Source of the DNA: CAIVPM01 sp049242865 | GTDB taxonomy: Bacteria; Bacteroidota; Bacteroidia; Chitinophagales; Chitinophagaceae | DNA length: 15,553 bases | Assembly (NCBI GenBank): GCA_049242865.1 | Contig: JBMLOR010000089.1 | Coordinates: 1-15,553 of the forward strand | Reading direction: 5' to 3' | Shown here: one piece after another, positions 1-7,073 of the stretch | Position numbering within the stretch: the stretch's first letter is position 1 | Layout of the letters: every line of letters begins with the position of its first letter | Notes under the pieces: generated by a model | Told to the model about the DNA's origin: nothing | Seen by the model: the letters and a program-made list of their open reading frames with translations, nothing else | Databases searched by the model: none | Made by a program: the position numbers and the translations under genes

Positions 1-1850
1 TCTTTCATAAACTTCTCTTCATTATCAACAGTTACATATCTATATTCCACTTTGTCTTTTCTTCCATTGGTTAAAGCTGTAGATTTTTCTTTTCCTGTTG
101 GGTCAACTTTCCAAACATCATATTTATCATAAATTAACACAGCTTTGTCTTGCTCCATCCATTTTACTATGCCATAATTATTAGGTGCATCGGGCATGTC
201 GTTTTCTTCGTCATACAAAGCATAAGGAATATCTTTTGCAACTACAGTGGTTGTGTTAGTTTCGGCATTATAGCAACTGTATTGTTTTTTTTCTTCATCA
301 TACATCAACAAATATTTTCCTGTGTAAGATGGATAAATGCTTGCCCTTACTTTAGTAGCTATCTTTTTAGTTTCACCATTTAAAGTATTTATTACAAAAA
401 CATCTTTATAGGTAAATCCTTGCCACTGTGCAGCTACACGATAACCACTATCACTTTCAGTGTAAAAATATTTTCCATCGCCTTCTTGTGTTGTTCTAAT
501 AATTCTAAAATTATCATTACCCATTTGAGTTGCTTCAGCTTTTACATCATCATACATAGCAGTAAAACCTCTTCTTAATCTAGCATCAGCTTGTTTTAAC
601 TGCACTGTCATTAAATCTTCATCTTTATAGTTCCAAACGTCAACACTTACTCTTTCAAACTCAGGTAAGCTAGTATCTTTTATGGGCAAAAATGGAGACA
701 TTCCAAAAAACAATCTTTCACCAGATTTACTAAAACTTAGTGGGCTATTTTCATTTACTCTAAAGTTGTATTTAGAATTGCTAATAACAATTGATGGTTT
801 ATGTAATTTATATAAGTACTGAGATTTATTATCTTGCTGATTTACTTCTGATGCAATTTTTGCTAGTACAACTTTATAAGCAAGCTGCTCGTTTTTTGAG
901 GTATCGTAAGTAATGGTAAACGCAAAACTTTTTGCATCATCGGCAAAGGCCATTTGTTTAATGTCGATAAAGTTTTTTGCAAGTGTATCTTGTGAATTTT
1001 TATAAGCAACTTCAGTTCCAAGATGGTAAATAATACCAAGACTTTTTGTGTTTGATTTATTTTTTTTGGTTGTTTCTACAAACAATTCTCCACCATTTTT
1101 ACTAAACAAATACTCTTGTGCTAGCCTAACAATTTGTTTTTTTCCTGTAGCCAAATTAAGCAATACCAAATCTGTACCTTCTATAATATCTTCTTCTTTT
1201 TTAGGCGTTACATTACGCTTTAAAGTAGTATCCTTTTTAGGTTCTACACTAGCAAAACCATTTTCTTGCAAAGCCGTTAATGTTTTTTGCAAACTATCCA
1301 ACATTTTAGTTGAGTAGGCAATTCTTTCTTCAATAGTTTTTTTGAAAGTCGTACTATCTATTTTAACATTTACTGCAGTTTCTGTTGGTGGCAAAGCTTT
1401 TTCTAATAAATAAGCAAGCCAACCACCTGATTTTTCTGGCATTTTGTAACTTTTTACACGCTCTATTTTATCAAGTTTATTTTTCTCAATATTGAAAATG
1501 CCCAAGCTATCTTTTGGCAAATCTTCTGCCTTTTTTTTAGCAATTCTTGCGTCTCGGGTTTCCTTAAAAGTTGGTTTTATTTTAAATACAACAAACTTAT
1601 CATCATCACTAATTGTAGCATTATAGCCACGTGCAATAGTTTGTATAATGTTTCCTTTAGTTTCTTGAATAATTAATCTTCCATCACCTTCTTGCAGGTT
1701 AATAGTGTACACTACAAATTTTCCATTGGCACTTATTAATTTTTCGCCAATAGATTCCCAACTGTCATAAACAGTATGATCTAATGGTTTTTTTTGTGCA
1801 ACTGACGCCATTGAAATTACAAGACTGAGGGCAAGAATTATTTTCTTCAT
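1..1850 (-). CDS. S9 family (prolyl oligopeptidase-like) secreted peptidase, 3'-truncated by the window edge
   Basis: The frame is open from ATG at 1850 to base 1 (616 codons, no stop), so the C-terminal part lies outside the window. Residues 1-19 form a Sec signal peptide (MKKIILALSLVISMASVAQ). The next stretch (DSWESIGEKLISANGKFV) and the repeated blade-like strands (GDGRLIIQ, DDDKFVVFKIKP, SGERLFFGMSP, GDGKYFYTESD) look like the beta-propeller of Bacteroidota S9 peptidases. A Lys/Glu-rich, partly helical insert lies at about residues 157-224. The Ser-Asp-His catalytic domain of this family follows the propeller and is not visible here, so activity cannot be judged. The likely site is the periplasm or cell surface, with a role in peptide degradation. 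The gene is separated from the upstream signal peptidase gene by a hairpin terminator and so probably has its own promoter, although I saw no clean TAnnTTTG box in the short gap. The family call rests on the overall resemblance of the propeller half only. Confidence 0.78.
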   Translation of the reverse strand, partial: MKKIILALSLVISMASVAQKKPLDHTVYDSWESIGEKLISANGKFVVYTINLQEGDGRLIIQETKGNIIQTIARGYNATISDDDKFVVFKIKPTFKETRDARIAKKKAEDLPKDSLGIFNIEKNKLDKIERVKSYKMPEKSGGWLAYLLEKALPPTETAVNVKIDSTTFKKTIEERIAYSTKMLDSLQKTLTALQENGFASVEPKKDTTLKRNVTPKKEEDIIEGTDLVLLNLATGKKQIVRLAQEYLFSKNGGELFVETTKKNKSNTKSLGIIYHLGTEVAYKNSQDTLAKNFIDIKQMAFADDAKSFAFTITYDTSKNEQLAYKVVLAKIASEVNQQDNKSQYLYKLHKPSIVISNSKYNFRVNENSPLSFSKSGERLFFGMSPFLPIKDTSLPEFERVSVDVWNYKDEDLMTVQLKQADARLRRGFTAMYDDVKAEATQMGNDNFRIIRTTQEGDGKYFYTESDSGYRVAAQWQGFTYKDVFVINTLNGETKKIATKVRASIYPSYTGKYLLMYDEEKKQYSCYNAETNTTTVVAKDIPYALYDEENDMPDAPNNYGIVKWMEQDKAVLIYDKYDVWKVDPTGKEKSTALTNGRKDKVEYRYVTVDNEEKFMK

Positions 1851-1903
1851 TTTTAGATTTTAATAATGATCACAATTTTTTTGCAAATAACTTAGTGAAA
1901 CAA

Positions 1904-1929
1904 AAAAGCCACTAAAAATAGTGGCTTTT
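1904..1929 (-). terminator. Rho-independent terminator after lepB
   Basis: This is a perfect 11-bp stem (AAAAGCCACTA at 1904-1914 pairing with TAGTGGCTTTT at 1919-1929) with a four-base AAAA loop. On the minus strand the stem ends in a run of T, 13 bases beyond the lepB stop. The T-run is almost symmetric, so it could also stop plus-strand readthrough, but no plus-strand gene is nearby. Confidence 0.85.
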
Positions 1930-1941
1930 AAGAAATGTTGC

Positions 1942-3555
1942 TTATTTTATTGATTTAAATATTCTACTAAATCTTGGGCCCTTATCCCAACTAAACCAAA
2001 CTAAACTAGCTTTTCCTACAATTAAAGTTTCGGGCACAAAACCCCAAAATCTACTATCTTGGCTGTTGTGTCTATTATCTCCCATCATCCAATAATAGTT
2101 ATATTTAAAAGTGTAGGTAGTTGTTTTTTTATCATCTATGTAAATACCATCAGGCTTAATTTCTAAAGTGTGGCCTTCGTAGGACTCAATTAGTCTTTTG
2201 TATAAAGCAATATTGTTAGTTGTTATGGCAATGGTAGTATTTTTTTGTGGAATAACTATTGGGCCATAATTGTCTAAACTATTTTTATAATTAACCGAAT
2301 CGAAAGGAAAAAAAACAAATTGTGCCGATTTTGCTTCATAAGTATCTGTAACAGGCTCAACTGAAATTATTCCTGGAATTTTTTTAATTTTTTTCACTTC
2401 ATCTTCCGTAATAATTGCCTGAGCAACTCCAAATTTTTCTAATTGCTCGTTTATACTTTCTCTTGTTATAGCATACTCTTGATCATTTCTAATGTTTATA
2501 CCATAAGTTTTATCCCAATCACTAACTTTATAATTTTTTTTTGCTGCTTTTATTTCATAAGAAATTTGGCTACTTGAAGGAACTTCGGCTTTTTGGTCGT
2601 TTACATATAAAATACCATTTTTAATTTGAATTTTATCTCCTCCAACTGCTACACAACGTTTAATATAATTATCTGCTTTGTCGTAAGGATGAACAAGCAA
2701 CAAATTATTATCATTTATAACATTTTTTATATATTCTGAATTAGGATATCTAACCTCTTGTAAATTTTTTGAACCGTTTTTTGCGTTTTCAATATCTGCA
2801 GGATCCAGAAAAACAGAAGTTCTTAAGGCTGAATAATATGGTTTTGCACTGCCATATTCAGGCAAATTAATTACAGTATCGCCTTCAGGGAAATTAAACA
2901 CAACAACATCGTTACGCTTTACACTATCGTATCCTTTGAATCGAGTATAAGGAATTTGAATCCATTTTAAATAACTTGGTTTTTGCGAAAATGGCAATAA
3001 ATTATGCACAAAAGGAAACGATAAAGGCGTTTGTGGTACACGTGGCCCATAGGCTACTTTGTTTACAAATAAAAAATCGTTTACCTGCAAAGTTTTTTCC
3101 ATACTTCCTGTAGGAATTACATAAGCCTCAAAAACAAAAGATCGAATTATAGTTGCAGCAACAGTGGCAAACACCAAAGCATCTATCCATTCACGGCTAG
3201 CAGGCTTTTTATATCTATCAAAAGCTTCTTGCCCAACAAACCTATCATCTTTATTAAAACCTAAATATGGAAAGTAAATAAATGGTAACAAAGCAGCACC
3301 TGTATGGTGAATTACATTGGTACGCCCAAAATGCATGGTATAAATTATGGTAATCCAAATTGTAATAAACTGCCCTGCAATTGGTATAAGCTGTAACCAA
3401 AACCAATATTGTTTTAGGTTGATTTTTTTTACGATACACCATGTATTATAAATTGGTATAAATGCTTTCCATGCTTCAATACCAGATTTTTTAAACATGC
3501 CATACATACCAATATGCCATCCAATTGTACCTACTATAAACAAAAACCAACCCAT
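1942..3555 (-). CDS. lepB: Signal peptidase I with N-terminal membrane domain
   Basis: This 537-residue inner-membrane serine protease would cleave Sec and Tat signal peptides from exported proteins. Residues 1-100 form a multi-span hydrophobic module (spans near 1-20, 50-75 and 85-98) with an AWKAFIPIYNTW motif, resembling the DUF5684-type domain found in front of LepB in many Bacteroidota. A further span at about 124-146 leads into the catalytic domain. The conserved boxes are visible: VIPTGSMEKTL with nucleophile Ser151, NYIKRCVAVGGD with general-base Lys299, and MMGDNRHNSQDSR (490-502) near the C-terminus. The protein is longer than E. coli LepB because of the N-terminal module and large insertions between Ser151 and Lys299 and between Lys299 and the GDN box, which I take to be normal for this phylum. 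The first ATG is preferred because the hydrophobic stretch begins there. Upstream, CATATTTG (3576-3583 on the minus strand) is one mismatch from the TAnnTTTG promoter box. A terminator follows. Confidence 0.95.
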   Translation of the reverse strand: MGWFLFIVGTIGWHIGMYGMFKKSGIEAWKAFIPIYNTWCIVKKINLKQYWFWLQLIPIAGQFITIWITIIYTMHFGRTNVIHHTGAALLPFIYFPYLGFNKDDRFVGQEAFDRYKKPASREWIDALVFATVAATIIRSFVFEAYVIPTGSMEKTLQVNDFLFVNKVAYGPRVPQTPLSFPFVHNLLPFSQKPSYLKWIQIPYTRFKGYDSVKRNDVVVFNFPEGDTVINLPEYGSAKPYYSALRTSVFLDPADIENAKNGSKNLQEVRYPNSEYIKNVINDNNLLLVHPYDKADNYIKRCVAVGGDKIQIKNGILYVNDQKAEVPSSSQISYEIKAAKKNYKVSDWDKTYGINIRNDQEYAITRESINEQLEKFGVAQAIITEDEVKKIKKIPGIISVEPVTDTYEAKSAQFVFFPFDSVNYKNSLDNYGPIVIPQKNTTIAITTNNIALYKRLIESYEGHTLEIKPDGIYIDDKKTTTYTFKYNYYWMMGDNRHNSQDSRFWGFVPETLIVGKASLVWFSWDKGPRFSRIFKSIK

Positions 3556-3694
3556 ACTAAATAATTTTTAATGTGCAAATATGATGAAAAAGAACCCTTG
3601 ACCACTACACTGTAGCAAAATCATTATAAAAACTAAGTAACTAGTAGCTATAATTATATTTTTATTACAAGTGGAGTAAAATATTATTAATTGA

Positions 3695-3719
3695 AATAAA
3701 AAAAGCCCTCACGGGCTTT
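3695..3719 (-). terminator. Rho-independent terminator after the DUF6580 gene
   Basis: The stem AAAGCCC (3702-3708) pairs with GGGCTTT (3713-3719) around a TCAC loop. On the minus strand it is followed by a T-rich tail (complement of 3695-3704). It lies 10 bases past the stop codon of the membrane-protein gene, separating that gene from lepB. Confidence 0.85.
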
Positions 3720-3728
3720 AAAGCAAAT

Positions 3729-4298
3729 TTAAGCTGCTTGAATATTGGTTTGCTTTTTGTAAAGTAATAAGTAACCACCAAATAAAACCAAAGCAAAAAT
3801 GAATGTGCCAATTAAGCTTTGTTTATAAAAAGGAATACCATCGTTCATAGTTTGAATAAATCCTGCAAAAGTTCTTGGATGATGCCATCCACCTCCACCA
3901 ACAAATACTGATGTGTTACTTAATAAAAAATAGGTTGTTGGAGCAGCAAATGCAGCAGCTGCAACTTTTAAAGTACTTATTTTATTAATAAAAAAACCAA
4001 AACAAGTAGTTAATAAAATAAAACTATAGTTAATTAATTGACTTGTGCCATAAAATCCACCATACTGAGCTTTACCCATTCTAAATAAAACTTCATACAC
4101 TATATCGCTGATTAGCATTGATGCTAAAGGTAAAGCAAATGCCCATTTTTTATTGTTGGCAAATAAAAACCCACTAAAAATAGTTACGGCCAATTGTGGT
4201 GCAAACCCTTGCTCCCTTAAAGGTGTAGCTCTATATAAACCTGTTGCAACTGCAACAAGAATTATGCTTAATAATAATTTGTTAGAAATCTTCATCAT
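3729..4298 (-). CDS. DUF6580 family putative membrane transport protein
   Basis: This is a small integral membrane protein (189 residues) with about five or six hydrophobic segments: roughly 8-22, 36-48, 53-70, 88-105, 110-132 and 160-181. The pattern resembles DUF6580: an N-terminal RATP motif, a central LPLASMLISD segment, a Gly-rich loop with WHHPRT (138-143), and a C-terminal DGIPFYKQSLIGTFIF segment. The family has no established function that I can name; its size and topology recall small substrate-binding membrane subunits of uptake systems, which is only an analogy. Two consecutive ATG codons open the frame (4298 and 4295), and the sequence does not decide between them. The gene appears monocistronic: its terminator follows, and a TAnnTTTG-like box sits just upstream. 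The upstream neighbour is divergent. Confidence 0.82.
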   Translation of the reverse strand: MMKISNKLLLSIILVAVATGLYRATPLREQGFAPQLAVTIFSGFLFANNKKWAFALPLASMLISDIVYEVLFRMGKAQYGGFYGTSQLINYSFILLTTCFGFFINKISTLKVAAAAFAAPTTYFLLSNTSVFVGGGGWHHPRTFAGFIQTMNDGIPFYKQSLIGTFIFALVLFGGYLLLYKKQTNIQAA

Positions 4299-4312
4299 TA
4301 AAAATTAGAAAG

Positions 4313-4320
4313 CAAAAATA
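4313..4320 (-). promoter_or_regulatory. Candidate Bacteroidota -7 box for the DUF6580 gene
   Basis: The minus strand reads TATTTTTG here, matching TAnnTTTG, 14 bases before the first ATG. No clear -33 TTTG/TTG element lies at the right distance, so the match could be chance in AT-rich DNA. The implied leader is very short. Confidence 0.35.
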
Positions 4321-4455
4321 GGAGGTTTGCTGTATTGAAGCTTTAATATTTAAGATTGTGCAACGATAAATGTGGAAATGTGGAAATTGAAAATTATCTT
4401 AAAAATTGCAAGTGAAACTATCCACGAAAAAAGTTTTCAAATTAAAATATGGGGT

Positions 4456-4470
4456 CAACAAGTTTTGTTG
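4456..4470 (+). repeat. Short palindrome upstream of the beta-helix gene (upstream copy)
   Basis: CAACAA-GTT-TTGTTG is a perfect inverted repeat with 6-bp arms and a 3-base centre, 73 bases before the ATG of the beta-helix gene. It shares the AACAA/TTGTT core with a second palindrome centred 34 bases downstream. It could be an operator half of a pair or a weak hairpin; no T-run follows, so a terminator is unlikely. Confidence 0.4.
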
Positions 4471-4488
4471 TAGGTTTTATAGGATAAT

Positions 4489-4505
4489 TTTAACAATTTG
4501 TTAAA
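4489..4505 (+). repeat. Short palindrome upstream of the beta-helix gene (downstream copy)
   Basis: TTTAACA-ATT-TGTTAAA is a perfect 17-bp palindrome ending 38 bases before the ATG, in the region expected for promoter or operator elements. The core AACAA-T-TTGTT repeats the arms of the palindrome at 4456-4470. AT-rich composition makes short palindromes fairly likely by chance, so function is inferred only from the pair and its position. Confidence 0.4.
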
Positions 4506-4543
4506 CTTTCTGCTTTTTAGCCTATCCATAAAAAAAACAAAAG

Positions 4544-7006
4544 ATGAAAAAGCTATTTTTTTTATTGCTAACTATCGCAAGTTTTAAAGCAAAAGCCACC
4601 AACTATTATTTAAGTAATACAGGTAACGATGTAAATAATGGCACTTCAACTACAACTCCCATTAAAACAATTAATAAACTAAACACACTTACTTTAATTG
4701 CTGGCGATACTATTTTTTTTAAATGTGGTGATACTTTTAGAGGTCAAGTTAATATAATAGCTGCAGGAAACTCAGCTTCGCCAATAGTTTTTACTAGCTA
4801 TGGAACAGGAGCCAAACCCATAATAAGTGGAGCTGAAATCATTACTGGATTTACCTTAAATGGCTCGAAATACGAAAAAATTTTAACACAAAAAATGAAT
4901 AACTTTTTTGTAAGCGACAAAGAACAAACGCTTGCAAGATACCCAAATAATGGACGTTATTTATGGCTGGATAGTGCTCAAAAATCGTATTTAAAAGATG
5001 CCGATTTAGCAAGCATTCCAACAAACTTTATCAATAATTCAAGAATTTGTGTACATACTGCACAATGGTGTTGGGAAAAATCTTCAGTTAGTTCATACAA
5101 CAATGCAGAAAAGCTAACTTACAATACAAACATGAGCCTAGCAGCTTTAGCAAACTACGCCTATTTTTTGTATGATAATATTAACTTACTAGATACTGCC
5201 AATGAATGGAAATTTGACAGTACAACTATGCTATTAACTTATCTGCCTAGCAGTGGTGTAAATCCTAATAACGTAACCTGTGAAGCATCTGTGTACACCA
5301 ATGGTTTCAATATTTCTGGATTTGCATCATATATCACAATCATTAATTTACAGTTCGAAAAACAAATGAATGCAGGTATTGCCACAGCATCAACTTCAAA
5401 CAAATTTATTTTAATTAAAGATTGTAGTATAAACAGGCAATACAACTATGGAATATATGATAGAGGAAAATATAACGAAGTGAATAATTGCAGTTTCAGA
5501 GAAAACGATGGATTTGGTGTTTTTGTTTCTGGTACAGGTGCAGGCAACTGTAATGTTCATCATTCTACTTTTAGAAACATTGGCCAATTTAGAAATAGTG
5601 GCATTGGAACAGAAATTAATTTAACTGCCATAAAATTTGCTTTTGTAGATAGTTGTACAGCCCACCACAATGATATTGACAGTGCAGGATATTGTGGCAT
5701 TAGTGCTGATGGTGGTTACCATTTAATAGAAAAAAACATCATTAAAAATGCAATGCTTTTAAATAATGATGGAGCTGCTTTAAAAAGCTATGGTGCACAA
5801 AGTCATCACATAACTTTTAGAAACAATTTTGTTAGTAAAAGTGATGGAAATACTGAAGGTACTACAAATGCCAACTTTATAACTCCTGCTATTTACTTTG
5901 ATTTTAATGTTAACAATTGCTTGGTAGAAAACAACACACTATTTGATAGAACACAAAAAGGAATTTTTCAAAATGCAGGTGATATAAACAACACTATTGT
6001 TGGAAATACAATTTATGGTGCTAATTATGGCATTGATTTTAATGGCCATCCAAACCAAGGAACTGCAGACACCTTAAATGGATACACCGTAAAAAAGAAT
6101 TCAATTTTTTTGAAAAATGCTACTGACTTTTTTTATAGATATGTTGATTTTAGTAATACCTATAGAATTGGAATTATAGACTCTAACTACTATTGTCAGC
6201 CTTATTCAGCCACAAGGTTTTTTAACAGGCCTGGTGCAACACCACAAGTTGACTCGTTTAAAAACTGGAAAAATTTAGGCTATGATGCCAATGGAATCAT
6301 CAATAATTTTATTTGGAATAATGGAATTGATAGTAGCCAATTATTTATAAACCCAACAGACAACTCGGTTCAGCAAAACTTAAATGGATGGGTTTGGAAA
6401 GATTTGGCAGGCAATACCATTACCAATTTAGTTTTAGAACCTTGGACTAGCAAAATTTTAATACGAACATCTACTATTTTGCCATTAACTTTTTTAAAAT
6501 TTAAAGCAACACTTAATAAAGAAATTGTTAGCTGCACTTGGGAAACAAGTAACGAAACCAATGTAAACTATTTTAATATTCAAAGAAGCAGTGATGGTAA
6601 AACTTTTGAAACGATCTATGTTACAAAAGCTACAGGCAAAAAATCATATACTGAACATGATAATTTAACCAATACAACTTTAAATAAATATTACTACAGA
6701 ATTGAAAGTATAGACTATGACGGCAAAAAGCAGTATTCAACTACAGAAGAAGTAAAAATAAATAATACAAATTTCACGTATTTAAATGTTTACCCCAATC
6801 CTACAAGTTCAATACTACAAGTTAATTTTAGTGAGTCAATTAAGGAGTTAAAAATTATAAACCAAATGGGGCAGGTATTAATGTTAGTTTATCCAAATAC
6901 GAGCAAAACGAGTATTAATACAACTAATTTAACAAAGGGTGTTTATTATATCATAGTTAAAAACAAAAATGAAAACCTAACTACTGAAAAATTCGTGAAA
7001 TTTTAG
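4544..7006 (+). CDS. Secreted right-handed parallel beta-helix protein with T9SS sorting domain
   Basis: This is an 820-residue exported protein. Residues 1-18 are a Sec signal peptide (MKKLFFLLLTIASFKAKA). Residues 20-105 resemble the N-terminal cap common in Bacteroidota beta-helix proteins (YYLSNTGNDVNNGTS, then AGDTIFFKCGDTFRG). Residues about 255-545 contain the irregular N/G-rich repeats of a right-handed parallel beta-helix (for example INLQFEK, IKDCSINRQ, VNNCSFREN, VENNTLFDR, IVGNTIYGA), a fold shared by polysaccharide lyases and glycosidases. Residues about 645-740 form a fibronectin/Ig-like module (LPLTFLKFKA, FNIQRSSDGKTFE). Residues about 745-820 are a type A T9SS C-terminal domain (LNVYPNPTSSILQVNFS, then NLTKGVYYII and TEKFVKF), so the protein is probably secreted through T9SS and surface-anchored or released. 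A carbohydrate-active role is plausible, but no catalytic residues can be assigned and the substrate is unknown. It is transcribed alone, convergent with the PBP2 gene. Confidence 0.88.
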   Translation: MKKLFFLLLTIASFKAKATNYYLSNTGNDVNNGTSTTTPIKTINKLNTLTLIAGDTIFFKCGDTFRGQVNIIAAGNSASPIVFTSYGTGAKPIISGAEIITGFTLNGSKYEKILTQKMNNFFVSDKEQTLARYPNNGRYLWLDSAQKSYLKDADLASIPTNFINNSRICVHTAQWCWEKSSVSSYNNAEKLTYNTNMSLAALANYAYFLYDNINLLDTANEWKFDSTTMLLTYLPSSGVNPNNVTCEASVYTNGFNISGFASYITIINLQFEKQMNAGIATASTSNKFILIKDCSINRQYNYGIYDRGKYNEVNNCSFRENDGFGVFVSGTGAGNCNVHHSTFRNIGQFRNSGIGTEINLTAIKFAFVDSCTAHHNDIDSAGYCGISADGGYHLIEKNIIKNAMLLNNDGAALKSYGAQSHHITFRNNFVSKSDGNTEGTTNANFITPAIYFDFNVNNCLVENNTLFDRTQKGIFQNAGDINNTIVGNTIYGANYGIDFNGHPNQGTADTLNGYTVKKNSIFLKNATDFFYRYVDFSNTYRIGIIDSNYYCQPYSATRFFNRPGATPQVDSFKNWKNLGYDANGIINNFIWNNGIDSSQLFINPTDNSVQQNLNGWVWKDLAGNTITNLVLEPWTSKILIRTSTILPLTFLKFKATLNKEIVSCTWETSNETNVNYFNIQRSSDGKTFETIYVTKATGKKSYTEHDNLTNTTLNKYYYRIESIDYDGKKQYSTTEEVKINNTNFTYLNVYPNPTSSILQVNFSESIKELKIINQMGQVLMLVYPNTSKTSINTTNLTKGVYYIIVKNKNENLTTEKFVKF

Positions 7007-7015
7007 AATCCCAAC

Positions 7016-7038
7016 TCAAAACTTAAAGTTTAGTTTTT
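7016..7038. terminator. Weak possible bidirectional terminator between convergent genes
   Basis: TCAAAAC pairs imperfectly (one bulged T) with GTTTTTGA in the 67-base gap between the 3' ends of the beta-helix and PBP2 genes. The stem holds only two G-C pairs, so it would be weak. I list it because it is the only candidate in the gap. Confidence 0.2.
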
Positions 7039-7073
7039 GATTTTAAACGTTAATATACTTTAAAAAAATGGCA

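Noticed and set aside
150..383. Plus-strand open frame of 77 codons.
   Set aside because: It is antisense to the S9 peptidase gene, which has a continuous family-like frame; the hydrophobic product is typical of an antisense shadow in AT-rich DNA.
1048..1317. Plus-strand open frame of 89 codons.
   Set aside because: It is antisense to the S9 peptidase gene, with no family resemblance and no leader of its own.
3605..3615. CTACACTGTAG palindrome upstream of lepB.
   Set aside because: The arms are only five bases, there is no second copy and no relation to a clear promoter box; it is expected by chance.
4299..4543. Possible riboswitch or small RNA in the gap before the DUF6580 and beta-helix genes.
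   Set aside because: I looked for conserved cobalamin, thiamine or S-adenosylmethionine elements and recognised none; only short palindromes are present.
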